Assembly: GCA_017507765.1 (NCBI GenBank)
Contig: JAFWAG010000035.1
Span: forward strand, 1-43,690
DNA from: Alphaproteobacteria bacterium
Lineage (GTDB): Bacteria; Pseudomonadota; Alphaproteobacteria; CACZRW01
Direction of reading: 5' to 3'
Length of the DNA: 43,690 bases
Shown: positions 6,997 to 15,603 of the stretch, one piece after another
Numbering within the stretch: the first letter of the stretch is position 1
Layout: every line of letters begins with the position of its first letter
Translations under genes and position numbers: made by a program
Notes under the pieces: model-generated
What the model was told of the DNA's origin: nothing
Databases searched by the model: none
The model's input: only the letters and a program-made list of their open reading frames with translations

Positions 6997-8373
6997 CTAA
7001 AACAAATTAAAGCCCGCAGAAAACATTTTTTCAACATTTTTTATTGCTCCGTGACGGACAAAAAACAGTAAAATATCCCCGCTTGCCAAAACTGTGTCAC
7101 CATAAGGAAGAAGCAAGTTATCATCACGGAAAATCCCCCCCCAAACTGCACCTTTGGGGAGAACCATTTCTTCCACCGGCATACCTATGTATTCCGCATT
7201 TGCCGAAATATCGACTTCCAAAACTTCGGCAATGCCTCCGCGAATGGCGTAGGCGGATTGAATGTTACCGCGCCGGATATGGTGGATAATGCTTGATATC
7301 GTAATGCTTTTGGGGTCTAAGACCACGTCAACGCCCAAGTTAGCAACCAGATTGTTATAAGCAACCTTGTCAACCATGGCAAAGGTCTGCTTTACCCCAT
7401 AACGGCGAACCAATAAGGAACCAAGGATATTGTCTTCATCTTCGCCGCTTAAAGCTATACTGGTTTCTATGTTGCGGATTCCGGCTTCTTCCAAAATATC
7501 AGCTTCCAAAAAGTCCCCGTGAATAATCTTTACATCAGGCAATGCTTCCGAAGCTTTTTCGGCGGTGTGGGCGTCACGCTCAATAATCGTTACGCTGTCG
7601 ACAAGCTTTTTTTCTTCCAATTGGCCGGCAAGGTAAACGCCTATTCTGCCGGCGCCGAAAATTACTATGTGGTTAGCGGCTCGCTCTTCATGGCCGAAAG
7701 CGTTTAAAGCCCTTAACACTTGCGACGATTTAACCAGAAAATAAACTTCGTCGTTAAGCTGAATATGCTCTTCCAAAGACGGGAAAAGCAAATGACCGTT
7801 CCGAACAATGCCGGTAACACTCATCGCTATGTCCGGAAAAATTGAGGCAATCTGGCGAAGAGAAATACGCAAAACCGGACAGTTTTCATCACACCGAACC
7901 GATAAAAGGTATACTTGCTCGTTCAAAAGAGGAATTACTTCCAATGCTCCGGGGGCGCTTAAATTACGCTCTATCGCTTTGGCCATTTCGATTTCCGGAG
8001 AAATAATAACGTCTATCGGCATATTGCCGCTGGTATAAATATCTGCCCATTCTCTGCCAAGATATTCCGGTGAACGAATGCGGGCAATTTTGGTGGGAAT
8101 GTGAAAAATCGAGTTGGCAACCAAACTGGTAACCATGTTAAGTTCGTCCGAAGGCGTAACCGCAATTATCATATCGGCATTTTCGGCGCCGGCTTCTTCC
8201 AAAATCTCCGGATACGAGCCGTGGCCGTAAACAGCTCTGACGTCAATGCTTTCGCTGATATTATCCACAACTTCTTCGTCGCTGTCGATTAAAGTAACCG
8301 CATTTTCTTCTTCCGCAAGATACTTGGCTATATCAGTTCCTACCTGCCCTGCTCCGCAAATGATGATTTTCAT
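6997..8373 (-). CDS. trkA: Trk system potassium uptake protein TrkA
   Basis: 458 residues with two tandem RCK units. Each has a Rossmann nucleotide-binding motif: MKIIICGAGQVGTDIA at the start and VIFGAGRIGVYLAGQLEEK near residue 233. The acidic ends of the second strand (LIDSDEE and IIERDA) indicate NAD(H) binding. TrkA is the cytoplasmic regulatory subunit that gates the TrkH/TrkG potassium channel; no trkH is in the window. Location directly after ntrX, overlapping by 4 nt, is standard for alphaproteobacteria. A run of eight G (C8 on the plus strand, 7135-7142) lies in frame near codons 411-413, encoding the Gly pair in VWGGIF; slippage there would remove the last 45 or so residues. Confidence 0.95.
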   Translation of the reverse strand: MKIIICGAGQVGTDIAKYLAEEENAVTLIDSDEEVVDNISESIDVRAVYGHGSYPEILEEAGAENADMIIAVTPSDELNMVTSLVANSIFHIPTKIARIRSPEYLGREWADIYTSGNMPIDVIISPEIEMAKAIERNLSAPGALEVIPLLNEQVYLLSVRCDENCPVLRISLRQIASIFPDIAMSVTGIVRNGHLLFPSLEEHIQLNDEVYFLVKSSQVLRALNAFGHEERAANHIVIFGAGRIGVYLAGQLEEKKLVDSVTIIERDAHTAEKASEALPDVKIIHGDFLEADILEEAGIRNIETSIALSGEDEDNILGSLLVRRYGVKQTFAMVDKVAYNNLVANLGVDVVLDPKSITISSIIHHIRRGNIQSAYAIRGGIAEVLEVDISANAEYIGMPVEEMVLPKGAVWGGIFRDDNLLLPYGDTVLASGDILLFFVRHGAIKNVEKMFSAGFNLF

Positions 8374-9773
8374 TCTTCGCTTGCTTCCTCTTCTTCAGAA
8401 AAACGCCGCTTAACCTCTATACCAAGGCTTTTAAGCTTGCGGTATAAGGCTGACCTTTCCATGCCGACAAACTTCGCCGTACGGGAAATATTGTCGCCAA
8501 ACCTTTTCATCTGAGCCTCTATGTACTCTTTTTCAAAGACTTCCCTCGCCTCTTTCAAAGACAGAGACATGATAGACATTGAACGATCCCAGCGAAGGGA
8601 ATCCGGTGATTTTAAATTAATTTCCGCCGGAAGCATATCTTCATGAATGGCGGTATCTGCGTCCGGATTGATAATCGTAAGCCACTCCAAAACATTGCGA
8701 AGCTGACGGACGTTCCCCGGCCAATCATAAGCCTGCAAAACCGCCAAAGCATCATCGGCAAAAGTCGGCATCTTCGTCGATTTAAGTTCGGAAAAACGAC
8801 CCATAAAATAATCTATTAAAGGAATGATATCATCTTTACGTTCCTTTAACGGCGGAACCCGTATCGGCACAACATTCAGGCGGTAATATAAATCTTCCCT
8901 GATTTTGCCGTTTTTAATCTCCGCCGCAATATCTTTGGTCGTAGAGGCAATAAAACGAATATTGCTTTTTATCTTTTTGGCACCGTGAAGACGTTCAAAG
9001 CTCATTTCCTGCATAAGGCGGATAAGCTTGCTTTGAATGCCTATCGGCATATCGACGATTTCGTCCAGTAAAACGGTGCCTCCGTCCGCTTTTTCCAAAA
9101 TGCCGGTATGAATAACCTGTCCGCCGCTTTCTTCCCCAAACAACTCCGCATCGGCTCGTTCTTCCGTCAAAGCAGCACAGTTTACAATGGCAAACGGGTA
9201 TTCCCGACGACCTGATTTTAAATGTATCTGCTTGGCAACAAGCTCTTTACCAGAACCGGAAGCTCCGGTAATGAAAATACGGGAACTGGTCGGAGCGGCT
9301 TTGTCTATCATCTGGCGAAGATTTTGAATTAACAAAGAATTGCCTATCAATTCCTCATCACCAAACATAAGCTGACGCAAATCTTCATTTTCTCTTTTCA
9401 GGCGAGTGGCTTCCAAAGCTCTTTGCACGACCAAAAGCAAACGGTCGGATTTAAACGGCTTTTCGATAAAATCATAAGCTCCGACTTTGATAGAGCTTAC
9501 GGCTGTGGCTATGTTGCCGTGGCCGCTCATCATTATAACCGGAAGGAAGGGGTTATCTTCTTTTAGCTTTTTTAAAATCTCTATTCCGTCAAGAGGGCTG
9601 CCTTCAAGCCAAATGTCCAAAATAACCAAATCAGGACGTTCTTTTTGAGCAAGAGAAAGGGCTGTATCACTGTCTCCTGCCTCTAATGTACTGTATCCTT
9701 CGTCTTGCAAGACGCCGGAAACCAACATACGGATATCTTTTTCATCATCAACAATAAGTATGTTCGCGCTCAT
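8370..9773 (-). CDS. ntrX: response regulator NtrX
   Basis: 467 residues. The receiver domain (1-120) has the acidic pair in ILIVDDEKD, the phospho-acceptor in LVILDIW near residue 53, and the lysine in IEKPF. The AAA+ domain (about 140-370) has Walker A GASGSGKE and Walker B TVLLDEI, and a Fis-type helix-turn-helix (SRTAKFVGMERSALYRKL) closes the protein. The L1 loop that contacts sigma54 normally reads GAFTGA; here the segment is EESGGQVIHTG, so the motif is lost. NtrX proteins without GAFTGA are known in some alphaproteobacteria and act without sigma54. NtrY, encoded directly upstream with no gap, is the cognate kinase. Confidence 0.95.
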   Translation of the reverse strand: MSANILIVDDEKDIRMLVSGVLQDEGYSTLEAGDSDTALSLAQKERPDLVILDIWLEGSPLDGIEILKKLKEDNPFLPVIMMSGHGNIATAVSSIKVGAYDFIEKPFKSDRLLLVVQRALEATRLKRENEDLRQLMFGDEELIGNSLLIQNLRQMIDKAAPTSSRIFITGASGSGKELVAKQIHLKSGRREYPFAIVNCAALTEERADAELFGEESGGQVIHTGILEKADGGTVLLDEIVDMPIGIQSKLIRLMQEMSFERLHGAKKIKSNIRFIASTTKDIAAEIKNGKIREDLYYRLNVVPIRVPPLKERKDDIIPLIDYFMGRFSELKSTKMPTFADDALAVLQAYDWPGNVRQLRNVLEWLTIINPDADTAIHEDMLPAEINLKSPDSLRWDRSMSIMSLSLKEAREVFEKEYIEAQMKRFGDNISRTAKFVGMERSALYRKLKSLGIEVKRRFSEEEEASEE

Positions 9774-11930
9774 TTACTTATCCTTATGCGGGAAGAAAAG
9801 TGTTACCACTGCGCCGCCTTTCGGAGCATCTTCTATTTGCAGGCTGCCACCATGGTCTTCCATAATTTTCTTTACTATCGCCAAGCCTAATCCGGTTCCT
9901 TTACTTTTGGTTGTTATGTACGGTTCGGTTATCATATTACGGGTGTCGTCATGAGGCAACCCTTTGCCGTTATCTGAAATACTTAAAGTTATATCGCCAA
10001 AAGTATCTTGCTCTAATGAAATGTCTATCTGACCTTTAAGCTCGCCCTTATCCTTTATTGCTTCCACAGAGTTTTTCAAAATGTTCGTAATGACTTGGGA
10101 AACTTGCTGAGAATCACAGTTAAGTAAAACCGGTCCTGCTGGAAGAGAAAGCGTAAACTCTATATCTCCGTTTGCCGTTTTTTGCAGGAAAACTGCCTGA
10201 TTAAGAAGATTCTTTATGTTGTTTTGCTTCATAACCGGAGCCGGCATACGGGCAAAGGCGGAAAACTCGTCAACCATGCGGCCGATTTCATCAACATGGC
10301 GGACAATCGTATCCGTACAAACGGAAAAATCTTCGGCTCCTTCGCCGATTGCGGAACTGTATTTGCGCTTTAACCGTTCGGCTGCAAGCTGAATAGGCGT
10401 AAGCGGATTTTTTATTTCATGCGCAACACGGCGGGCAACGTCTGCCCAAGCGGCTTTTCTTTGCGCAGACTGCAAGTCGGTAATATCGTCAAAGGTGAAG
10501 ATAAATCCTTCCAAATCTTTACCATTGTACTCGGCAACTATTCTTGCCAGTAAAATCCGCAAAGCTCCTTGATTATAAAGTTTAAGTTCCAATTCAACGG
10601 TTTTGTCAGGGTGCTGTTTAATCAAGTCTAAAGCTTCGGAAAGCTCCGGTATAATGGCAGTAAGCTTTTTGCCTTTGTTATTATTAAACGCATCGCCAAG
10701 AATATCCAAAGCGGCTTGGTTAATAATCCGGATTTTTCCTTTGGTATCAGTGCTGACAACACCGACGGATACTCCCGCAAGAATCGTTTCAATAAAGCCT
10801 CGACGCTCGTCTAATTCCTTGTTAGTACGGGATATTTCTCCCATCATTCGGTTAAAAGCTCGGCTTAGAAGGCTTAATTCATCTTTATAGCCGTCTTCGC
10901 GGACACGAACCGAGAAATCGCCTTGCCTAATTTTATCCGAAGCATCGATAAGGTTGACAATCGGTGTACTGATACGGGACGCAAAAACTAAACCAATCCA
11001 CGCCGAAACCAACATCAAAAGCAAAGATACAATGATGAAAATCGAGATGAAAACCATCTCTATTACCGAACGCTGGCCTTCCAAAGATTCATATTTGTCT
11101 ACGGCGATTGAGGCTCTTTCAATATGATTTAAAACCGAAGGGTCAACCATTCTGCCGACATAAAGATAGGAAAGGGAATCCGGTATTTTTGCCAAAGCTC
11201 TAACCCTGTCTTTCTTTTCGGCGGTTACGATAACAATATCCCCTTTGTCCGCCCTGTCCAATGCGCCGAACGGAACTTCCTCTGACCGGAGAGCAAAGGT
11301 ATAACCGGCATGAGCCGTAACCTGTCCGGAACGGTCAAAAATTATTGCCTCGTCCAATCCTCGGGCAATAAGCTTGCCGGTAAGCTTTCTTTCCAAATCA
11401 TCGGTGGGTGAATTAAGAAAATTGATATCGTATAAAATAGAGGCCGCATCAGAGGTTATACTGCGGGTATGCTCGTCCAGATAAGCTTCGGCGACACTTC
11501 GGGATTCTTTAACCGCATTGTAAACCTGATCGCTGAACCATGCTTGTAAACCTACGCTGAAAAATATCGCAGAAAATATGCTAACCAACAGCGTCGGCGT
11601 GGCGGTAATAACCAAAAACAACAACACAAAACGGACATGAAGGCCGGAACCTACGCTGCCTTGTCTTTTTTCGGACCATACTTTTAAAACCCGCCGCACA
11701 ATCATGAACATAAGAAAAAGCAACAGGATTAAATCCGTGTATAATAAAGAAATAACCGTTTTGGTGTCAGGGCCGTTAGGTAAAGAAAAGGCGATATAGG
11801 TAGCAACACCGCTGATTAAAGCCAAAACCGCCAAAAAATAGCTGAGCTTGCGAGATAACGATACCTTTCTTGCCCACAAGCCAAGCCGCATAAGCAAACG
11901 GTTATAATGTTCAAATCCCTTCATCTTCAC
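9774..11930 (-). CDS. ntrY: sensor histidine kinase NtrY
   Basis: 718 residues. Four hydrophobic segments lie near residues 28-50, 58-78, 98-125 and 290-318, with a periplasmic or extracytoplasmic domain of about 160 residues before the last. HAMP (ISTPIVNLIDASDKI), PAS, and the kinase core follow. The H-box is VAHEIKNPLTPIQLAAERL, with N, G1 (ISDNGKGLPHDD) and G2 (TKSKGTGLGLAIVK) boxes. This matches NtrY, the membrane kinase of the NtrYX system linked to nitrogen and redox responses. It starts 20 nt inside dusB. The ntrB and ntrC genes that usually separate dusB from ntrY in alphaproteobacteria are absent here. Confidence 0.95.
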   Translation of the reverse strand: MKMKGFEHYNRLLMRLGLWARKVSLSRKLSYFLAVLALISGVATYIAFSLPNGPDTKTVISLLYTDLILLLFLMFMIVRRVLKVWSEKRQGSVGSGLHVRFVLLFLVITATPTLLVSIFSAIFFSVGLQAWFSDQVYNAVKESRSVAEAYLDEHTRSITSDAASILYDINFLNSPTDDLERKLTGKLIARGLDEAIIFDRSGQVTAHAGYTFALRSEEVPFGALDRADKGDIVIVTAEKKDRVRALAKIPDSLSYLYVGRMVDPSVLNHIERASIAVDKYESLEGQRSVIEMVFISIFIIVSLLLMLVSAWIGLVFASRISTPIVNLIDASDKIRQGDFSVRVREDGYKDELSLLSRAFNRMMGEISRTNKELDERRGFIETILAGVSVGVVSTDTKGKIRIINQAALDILGDAFNNNKGKKLTAIIPELSEALDLIKQHPDKTVELELKLYNQGALRILLARIVAEYNGKDLEGFIFTFDDITDLQSAQRKAAWADVARRVAHEIKNPLTPIQLAAERLKRKYSSAIGEGAEDFSVCTDTIVRHVDEIGRMVDEFSAFARMPAPVMKQNNIKNLLNQAVFLQKTANGDIEFTLSLPAGPVLLNCDSQQVSQVITNILKNSVEAIKDKGELKGQIDISLEQDTFGDITLSISDNGKGLPHDDTRNMITEPYITTKSKGTGLGLAIVKKIMEDHGGSLQIEDAPKGGAVVTLFFPHKDK

Positions 11931-12900
11931 CTGCTTTTGCGTAAAAATCGCTGATTGTACGGGTTAAGATATCTATATCCTCTATGGTATTTATTTCCTG
12001 CCGGAACTTTGCCGCATCTCTCATACCGGAAACGTACCAACATATATGTTTGCGGAACAAATAAATACCTTTCGGAGCTTGATAATAATCAAGCATAAGC
12101 CTTAAATGTTCAAGCTGTAATTGCTTTTGCTCCGCCAAAGAGGGAGTTTCGGGAATCGGATTGCCGGAGCAAGCGGCTTCAATCTGCCCCATAAGCCAAG
12201 GGTGGCCAAGAACCGCTCTGCCTACCATAATGCCGTCAACGCCGCTTTCTTGCATACGGGCAACGGCTTCCTTTGGACTTCTGATATCTCCGTTGCCGAT
12301 AAGGGGAATGCTTACCGCTTCTTTAACCTTCGCAATAAGTTGCCAATCTGCAAAGCCGGAATAAAACTGCGCCCGAGTCCGTCCGTGAACCGCAAGCAAA
12401 GATGCTCCGGAATCTTCCATGGCTTTGGCAAACTCTATGGCATTGATACTGTCGGCATTCCAGCCGCTCCGAAACTTTACCGAGACCGGTATCTTTACCG
12501 CAGAGGATACCGCAGAAACTATCTTCCCCGCCAAAGAAACATTCTGCATCAATGCCGAGCCGTTACCGTCATTGACTATTTTACGAACCGGACAGCCCAT
12601 ATTGATATCAATTAAAGCCGCTCCTTCTTCTTCCGCTTGTTTTGCTGCCGCAGCCATAATTTCCGCATCGTGGCCGAATATCTGGATTCCTATCGGCTGC
12701 TCGGTTGCCGTAAGCTTTAACATACGGAGAGTTTTTTGATTTTTTTGCCAAATACCGGCAGCAGAAATCATCTCGGAAATCATTAAAGAATTACTGAACT
12801 TGCGAACCATGCTCCGAAAAGGCATATCGGTAATCTCTGCCATGGGGGCAAGAACGGAAGAAATGGCAAAATCTGGTTTCATTATTCCTTGTACTTTCAA
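11911..12900 (-). CDS. dusB: tRNA-dihydrouridine synthase DusB (NifR3)
   Basis: 329 residues forming an FMN-binding TIM barrel that reduces specific uridines in tRNA with NADPH. Diagnostic stretches are LAPMAEITDMPFR near the start, INMGCPVRKI with the catalytic Cys near residue 100, VHGRTRAQFYSG near residue 175, IGNGDIRSP, and IMVGRAVLGHPW. It heads the operon and is divergent from ispDF, with 56 nt between the two start codons that must hold both promoters. The dusB-ntr linkage is conserved across proteobacteria. ntrY starts within its last codons. Confidence 0.95.
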   Translation of the reverse strand: MKVQGIMKPDFAISSVLAPMAEITDMPFRSMVRKFSNSLMISEMISAAGIWQKNQKTLRMLKLTATEQPIGIQIFGHDAEIMAAAAKQAEEEGAALIDINMGCPVRKIVNDGNGSALMQNVSLAGKIVSAVSSAVKIPVSVKFRSGWNADSINAIEFAKAMEDSGASLLAVHGRTRAQFYSGFADWQLIAKVKEAVSIPLIGNGDIRSPKEAVARMQESGVDGIMVGRAVLGHPWLMGQIEAACSGNPIPETPSLAEQKQLQLEHLRLMLDYYQAPKGIYLFRKHICWYVSGMRDAAKFRQEINTIEDIDILTRTISDFYAKAGEDEGI

Positions 12901-12956
12901 GTTATTATGCCTAGTATTTAACCTTAATTTCCCGAAAAGGTAAAGGAATAGATAAA

Positions 12957-14114
12957 ATGAAAAAATGCGCAGTTTTAATTGTGGCGGCCGGACGAGGAAG
13001 AAGGTTCGGCGAAGGTATACCTAAACAATACCAACTTTTACACGGAAGAATGGTGTTGCGCCACAGTTTAAGCATTTTTGCCGCACATCCGGAAATATCC
13101 GCCGTAAAGGCCGTTATCCACCCTGACGACATTGATTTATACAATACCGCCGCCGAAGGATTAGACTTACTTCCCTTTGCCATAGGCGGCGCAACCAGAC
13201 AGGAATCCGTATGCTTAGGCTTGGAAAGCCTTAAAGAAGAAAATCCCGATATTGTCCTGATACATGACGGAGCAAGACCATTTATTTCTGCCGCAACAAT
13301 CAGCGACATAATTGCCGAAATCAAAGACGGGCAAGGAGCCATTGCGGCCATTCCCGTAACCGATACGATAAAGCAAACCCGCAAGCCGGATGAAAAAACT
13401 ATCGCCGGCAGTGTTGACCGTTCGACATTGTGGAGAGCGCAAACTCCGCAAGGTTTTGTTTATTCCGAAATACTTGCCGTACATGAACAATACCGTGGGC
13501 AAGAAGCCGACTTTACCGATGATGCTTCCCTTTTCGAAGCGGCAGGAAAAACGGTGCGACTTGTACAGGCAAGCGAAACAAACATAAAAATAACTTCCGC
13601 CGAAGACTTGGCTAAAGCAAACGCAGTTACACAAACGCCGGAAATCAGAGTTGGCCAAGGATTTGACGTTCATGCTTTTACCGAAGGAGACGGAGTCAAT
13701 CTGTGCGGCGTAAAGATACCCTATTCCCAATCCTTACTTGGCCATTCCGATGCCGATGTGGCTTGGCACGCTCTTACCGATGCTTTATACGGAAGCATTG
13801 CCGCCGGAGATATAGGGCTGCACTTTCCACCTTCGGAAGCAAAATGGAAAGGTGCGCCTTCGGAAATATTCTTAAAACACGCCGCTTCCCTTATTACGGC
13901 TTTGGGTGGTTCTATCAACAACGTGGATATTACGATTGTCTGCGAAGAGCCAAAAGTTACCCCATACCGCCAAGAAATGAGCAAAAAAACCGCAGAAGTA
14001 TTAGGAATATCCCGTGACAAGGTAAGCATAAAAGGAACAACCAGTGAAAAACTGGGCTTTACCGGACGGAAAGAAGGTATAGCGGCCTTTGCTACCGCAA
14101 CAATCAGCAAATGA
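12957..14114 (+). CDS. ispDF: bifunctional IspD/IspF enzyme of the MEP isoprenoid pathway
   Basis: 385 residues, a natural fusion. Residues 1-225 are IspD (MEP cytidylyltransferase): nucleotide-binding LIVAAGRGRRFG and PKQYQLL, then HDGARPF and DRSTLWRAQTPQ. Residues 228-385 are IspF (2-C-methyl-D-erythritol 2,4-cyclodiphosphate synthase): RVGQGFDVHAF with metal-binding Asp and His, LLGHSDADVAWHAL, GDIGLHFP, and KGTTSEKLGFTGR. Together they catalyse two non-consecutive steps toward isopentenyl diphosphate. The fused form is common in alphaproteobacteria and supports the taxonomic reading. Confidence 0.96.
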   Translation: MKKCAVLIVAAGRGRRFGEGIPKQYQLLHGRMVLRHSLSIFAAHPEISAVKAVIHPDDIDLYNTAAEGLDLLPFAIGGATRQESVCLGLESLKEENPDIVLIHDGARPFISAATISDIIAEIKDGQGAIAAIPVTDTIKQTRKPDEKTIAGSVDRSTLWRAQTPQGFVYSEILAVHEQYRGQEADFTDDASLFEAAGKTVRLVQASETNIKITSAEDLAKANAVTQTPEIRVGQGFDVHAFTEGDGVNLCGVKIPYSQSLLGHSDADVAWHALTDALYGSIAAGDIGLHFPPSEAKWKGAPSEIFLKHAASLITALGGSINNVDITIVCEEPKVTPYRQEMSKKTAEVLGISRDKVSIKGTTSEKLGFTGRKEGIAAFATATISK

Positions 14115-14175
14115 AAATAGGCACGGAAAATTAAATCATTCCTATCATAAAAGATTAAAAAAGGATTGGGCAAAA

Positions 14176-14460
14176 TTAATCGCGACCATGTCCTTTGAGT
14201 AAAGAAGCTCTGGTAAAATCGTTTACAGAGTTTTTGGTATTGTCTGATGCTTTTGCCGCATTCTTCAATCCCGAAGGAAAGTGGGCGGCATTGGGTTGAA
14301 TTGCAGTTTCATAATATTCTATGACTGTATAGCTTTCTGCTTTTTCTTTGGCTGTGTTAAAACCGGCCCAAGTCATAAATGCATCCAAACCAGTGTGAGC
14401 GGAAGCGGTATCTTCTTGCTTACCACCGTTTTTAAAATGTTTAAAACCATTATCAGCCAT
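14176..14460 (-). CDS. small conserved-looking protein of unknown function (94 aa)
   Basis: A 94-residue soluble protein without signal peptide or membrane segment. It is mostly amphipathic and polar, with an aromatic-rich middle (AFMTWAGFNTAKE, EYYETAIQ) and a basic C-terminus (LLKGHGRD). The ribosome binding site AAGGAG lies just before the ATG, and a near-consensus sigma70 promoter lies 47-75 nt upstream, so it is very likely expressed and perhaps abundant. The A/K/T-rich helical composition vaguely recalls phasins or DNA-associated small proteins, but I cannot support either. It converges with ispDF and sits downstream of lexA on the same strand. Confidence 0.68.
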   Translation of the reverse strand: MADNGFKHFKNGGKQEDTASAHTGLDAFMTWAGFNTAKEKAESYTVIEYYETAIQPNAAHFPSGLKNAAKASDNTKNSVNDFTRASLLKGHGRD

Positions 14461-14506
14461 TGTTTTTCTCCTTTTTCAACCACAAAAAACTCTAACCTAT
14501 TCTTAG

Positions 14507-14546
14507 ATATTAGCCCACTTAGTTTTTTCTGTCAATAGAATTGACA
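14507..14546 (-). promoter_or_regulatory. sigma70 promoter with overlapping inverted repeat, for the 94-aa protein
   Basis: On the minus strand TTGACA (14535-14530) is followed after exactly 17 nt by TAATAT (14512-14507). The -35 box is one arm of a perfect 7-bp inverted repeat, TGTCAAT-AGA-ATTGACA (14530-14546). A repressor bound there would block the -35 element, so the repeat is a plausible operator. Both statements are from sequence only. Confidence 0.65.
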
Positions 14547-14757
14547 AGTTTTTTTGACAGTTATTTTCTCTGTTATTATTTTATGCCGTCATTTTCTTAA
14601 AACATAGTTAAAAAATTAAAAAATCTCCCAAAGTATAGTTTTTTGTCATTTATATTTTCAAAAATTAAAACAAGATATAGTAGATATGCATAAATACTGC
14701 AACAACTTTTTACAAGATGCAGGAAAATGCCAAGGTAAAAAATATAACTGAAGCGGT

Positions 14758-15438
14758 TTAGTAATTGCGGAGCAAACCGACAAGGCGACCTTGCACCGCA
14801 ACTCTTTCCGGAGCAAGAACTTTGGTTTCGTAATTCTTATTCGCCGGTTCCAATGCAACCTTGCCCTGACGGCAATAAATCCTTTTTAACGTTACTTCGT
14901 AGCCATCAACCAAGGCAACAACAATAGCCCCGTTTTCCGAACTGTTTGAGCGTTGGATTACAACGGTATCGCCGTTTAAAATACCGGCTTCAATCATCGA
15001 GTCTCCTTCGACCTTTAAGGCGTAATGCTCGCCCATGCCAAGCATATTCTGCGGTACGGAAACAAACTCGTTTTCATCACGCAAGGCTTCTATCGGAGTT
15101 CCTGCCGCAATCTTACCATACAAAGGAATCTCGGTATTATTATCGGCAATAATTGAAGCAGATGAGTTCATGCGGAAGCGAGTCCCATTGTTACGCAAAA
15201 GCTCTTTTTCCTCCTCCGGCGTGTTTTCGGGCAGACGGACGACTTCTATCGCTCTGGCTTTATGGGGCAAACGGCGGATAAAACGACGTTCTTCCAAACT
15301 GGTAATCAAACGGTGGATTCCGGATTTTGACTTCAAACCCAAAGCATCTTTCATTTCATCAAAAGACGGGGGAACTCCGTCGCTTTTCAAACGCTTATCA
15401 ATTAAAAGCAACAAGTCATATTGTTTTCTGGTAAGCAT
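14758..15438 (-). CDS. lexA: SOS repressor LexA
   Basis: 226 residues. The N-terminal winged helix (1-65) starts [14 protein letters not shown] with [20 protein letters not shown] as the recognition region. The C-terminal S24 peptidase-like domain has the self-cleavage bond Ala112-Gly113 (KIAAGTP), nucleophile Ser147 (EGDSM) and general base Lys185 (VTLKR). RecA filaments trigger cleavage, which derepresses DNA-repair genes. A perfect alphaproteobacterial LexA box lies 45 nt upstream, showing autoregulation. The 300 nt downstream are AT-rich and hold only the promoter of the 94-aa gene. Confidence 0.96.
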   Translation of the reverse strand: MLTRKQYDLLLLIDKRLKSDGVPPSFDEMKDALGLKSKSGIHRLITSLEERRFIRRLPHKARAIEVVRLPENTPEEEKELLRNNGTRFRMNSSASIIADNNTEIPLYGKIAAGTPIEALRDENEFVSVPQNMLGMGEHYALKVEGDSMIEAGILNGDTVVIQRSNSSENGAIVVALVDGYEVTLKRIYCRQGKVALEPANKNYETKVLAPERVAVQGRLVGLLRNY

Positions 15439-15482
15439 ATTTTCGCCCTTTCGCTAATAATTTTTTATAAATATCTTTTATT

Positions 15483-15497
15483 GTTCTATCTTAGTTC
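15483..15497 (-). promoter_or_regulatory. LexA operator (SOS box, GTTC-N7-GTTC)
   Basis: The 15 bp read GTTC-TATCTTA-GTTC on the plus strand, equal to GAAC-N7-GAAC toward lexA. This exact direct-repeat spacing is the LexA box of alphaproteobacteria, distinct from the CTGT-N8-ACAG of gammaproteobacteria. It lies between lexA and the divergent hemolysin III gene, so it may influence both. Confidence 0.88.
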
Positions 15498-15603
15498 TTT
15501 ATGCTTGTCAATTTCTATTTTTGTTTCCTATAGCCGTAAGAATCTGTTGAAATATTTTATTCCGTCCGTAAACTTTGAATACAAAAATGACAGGAGGAGT
15601 ATT

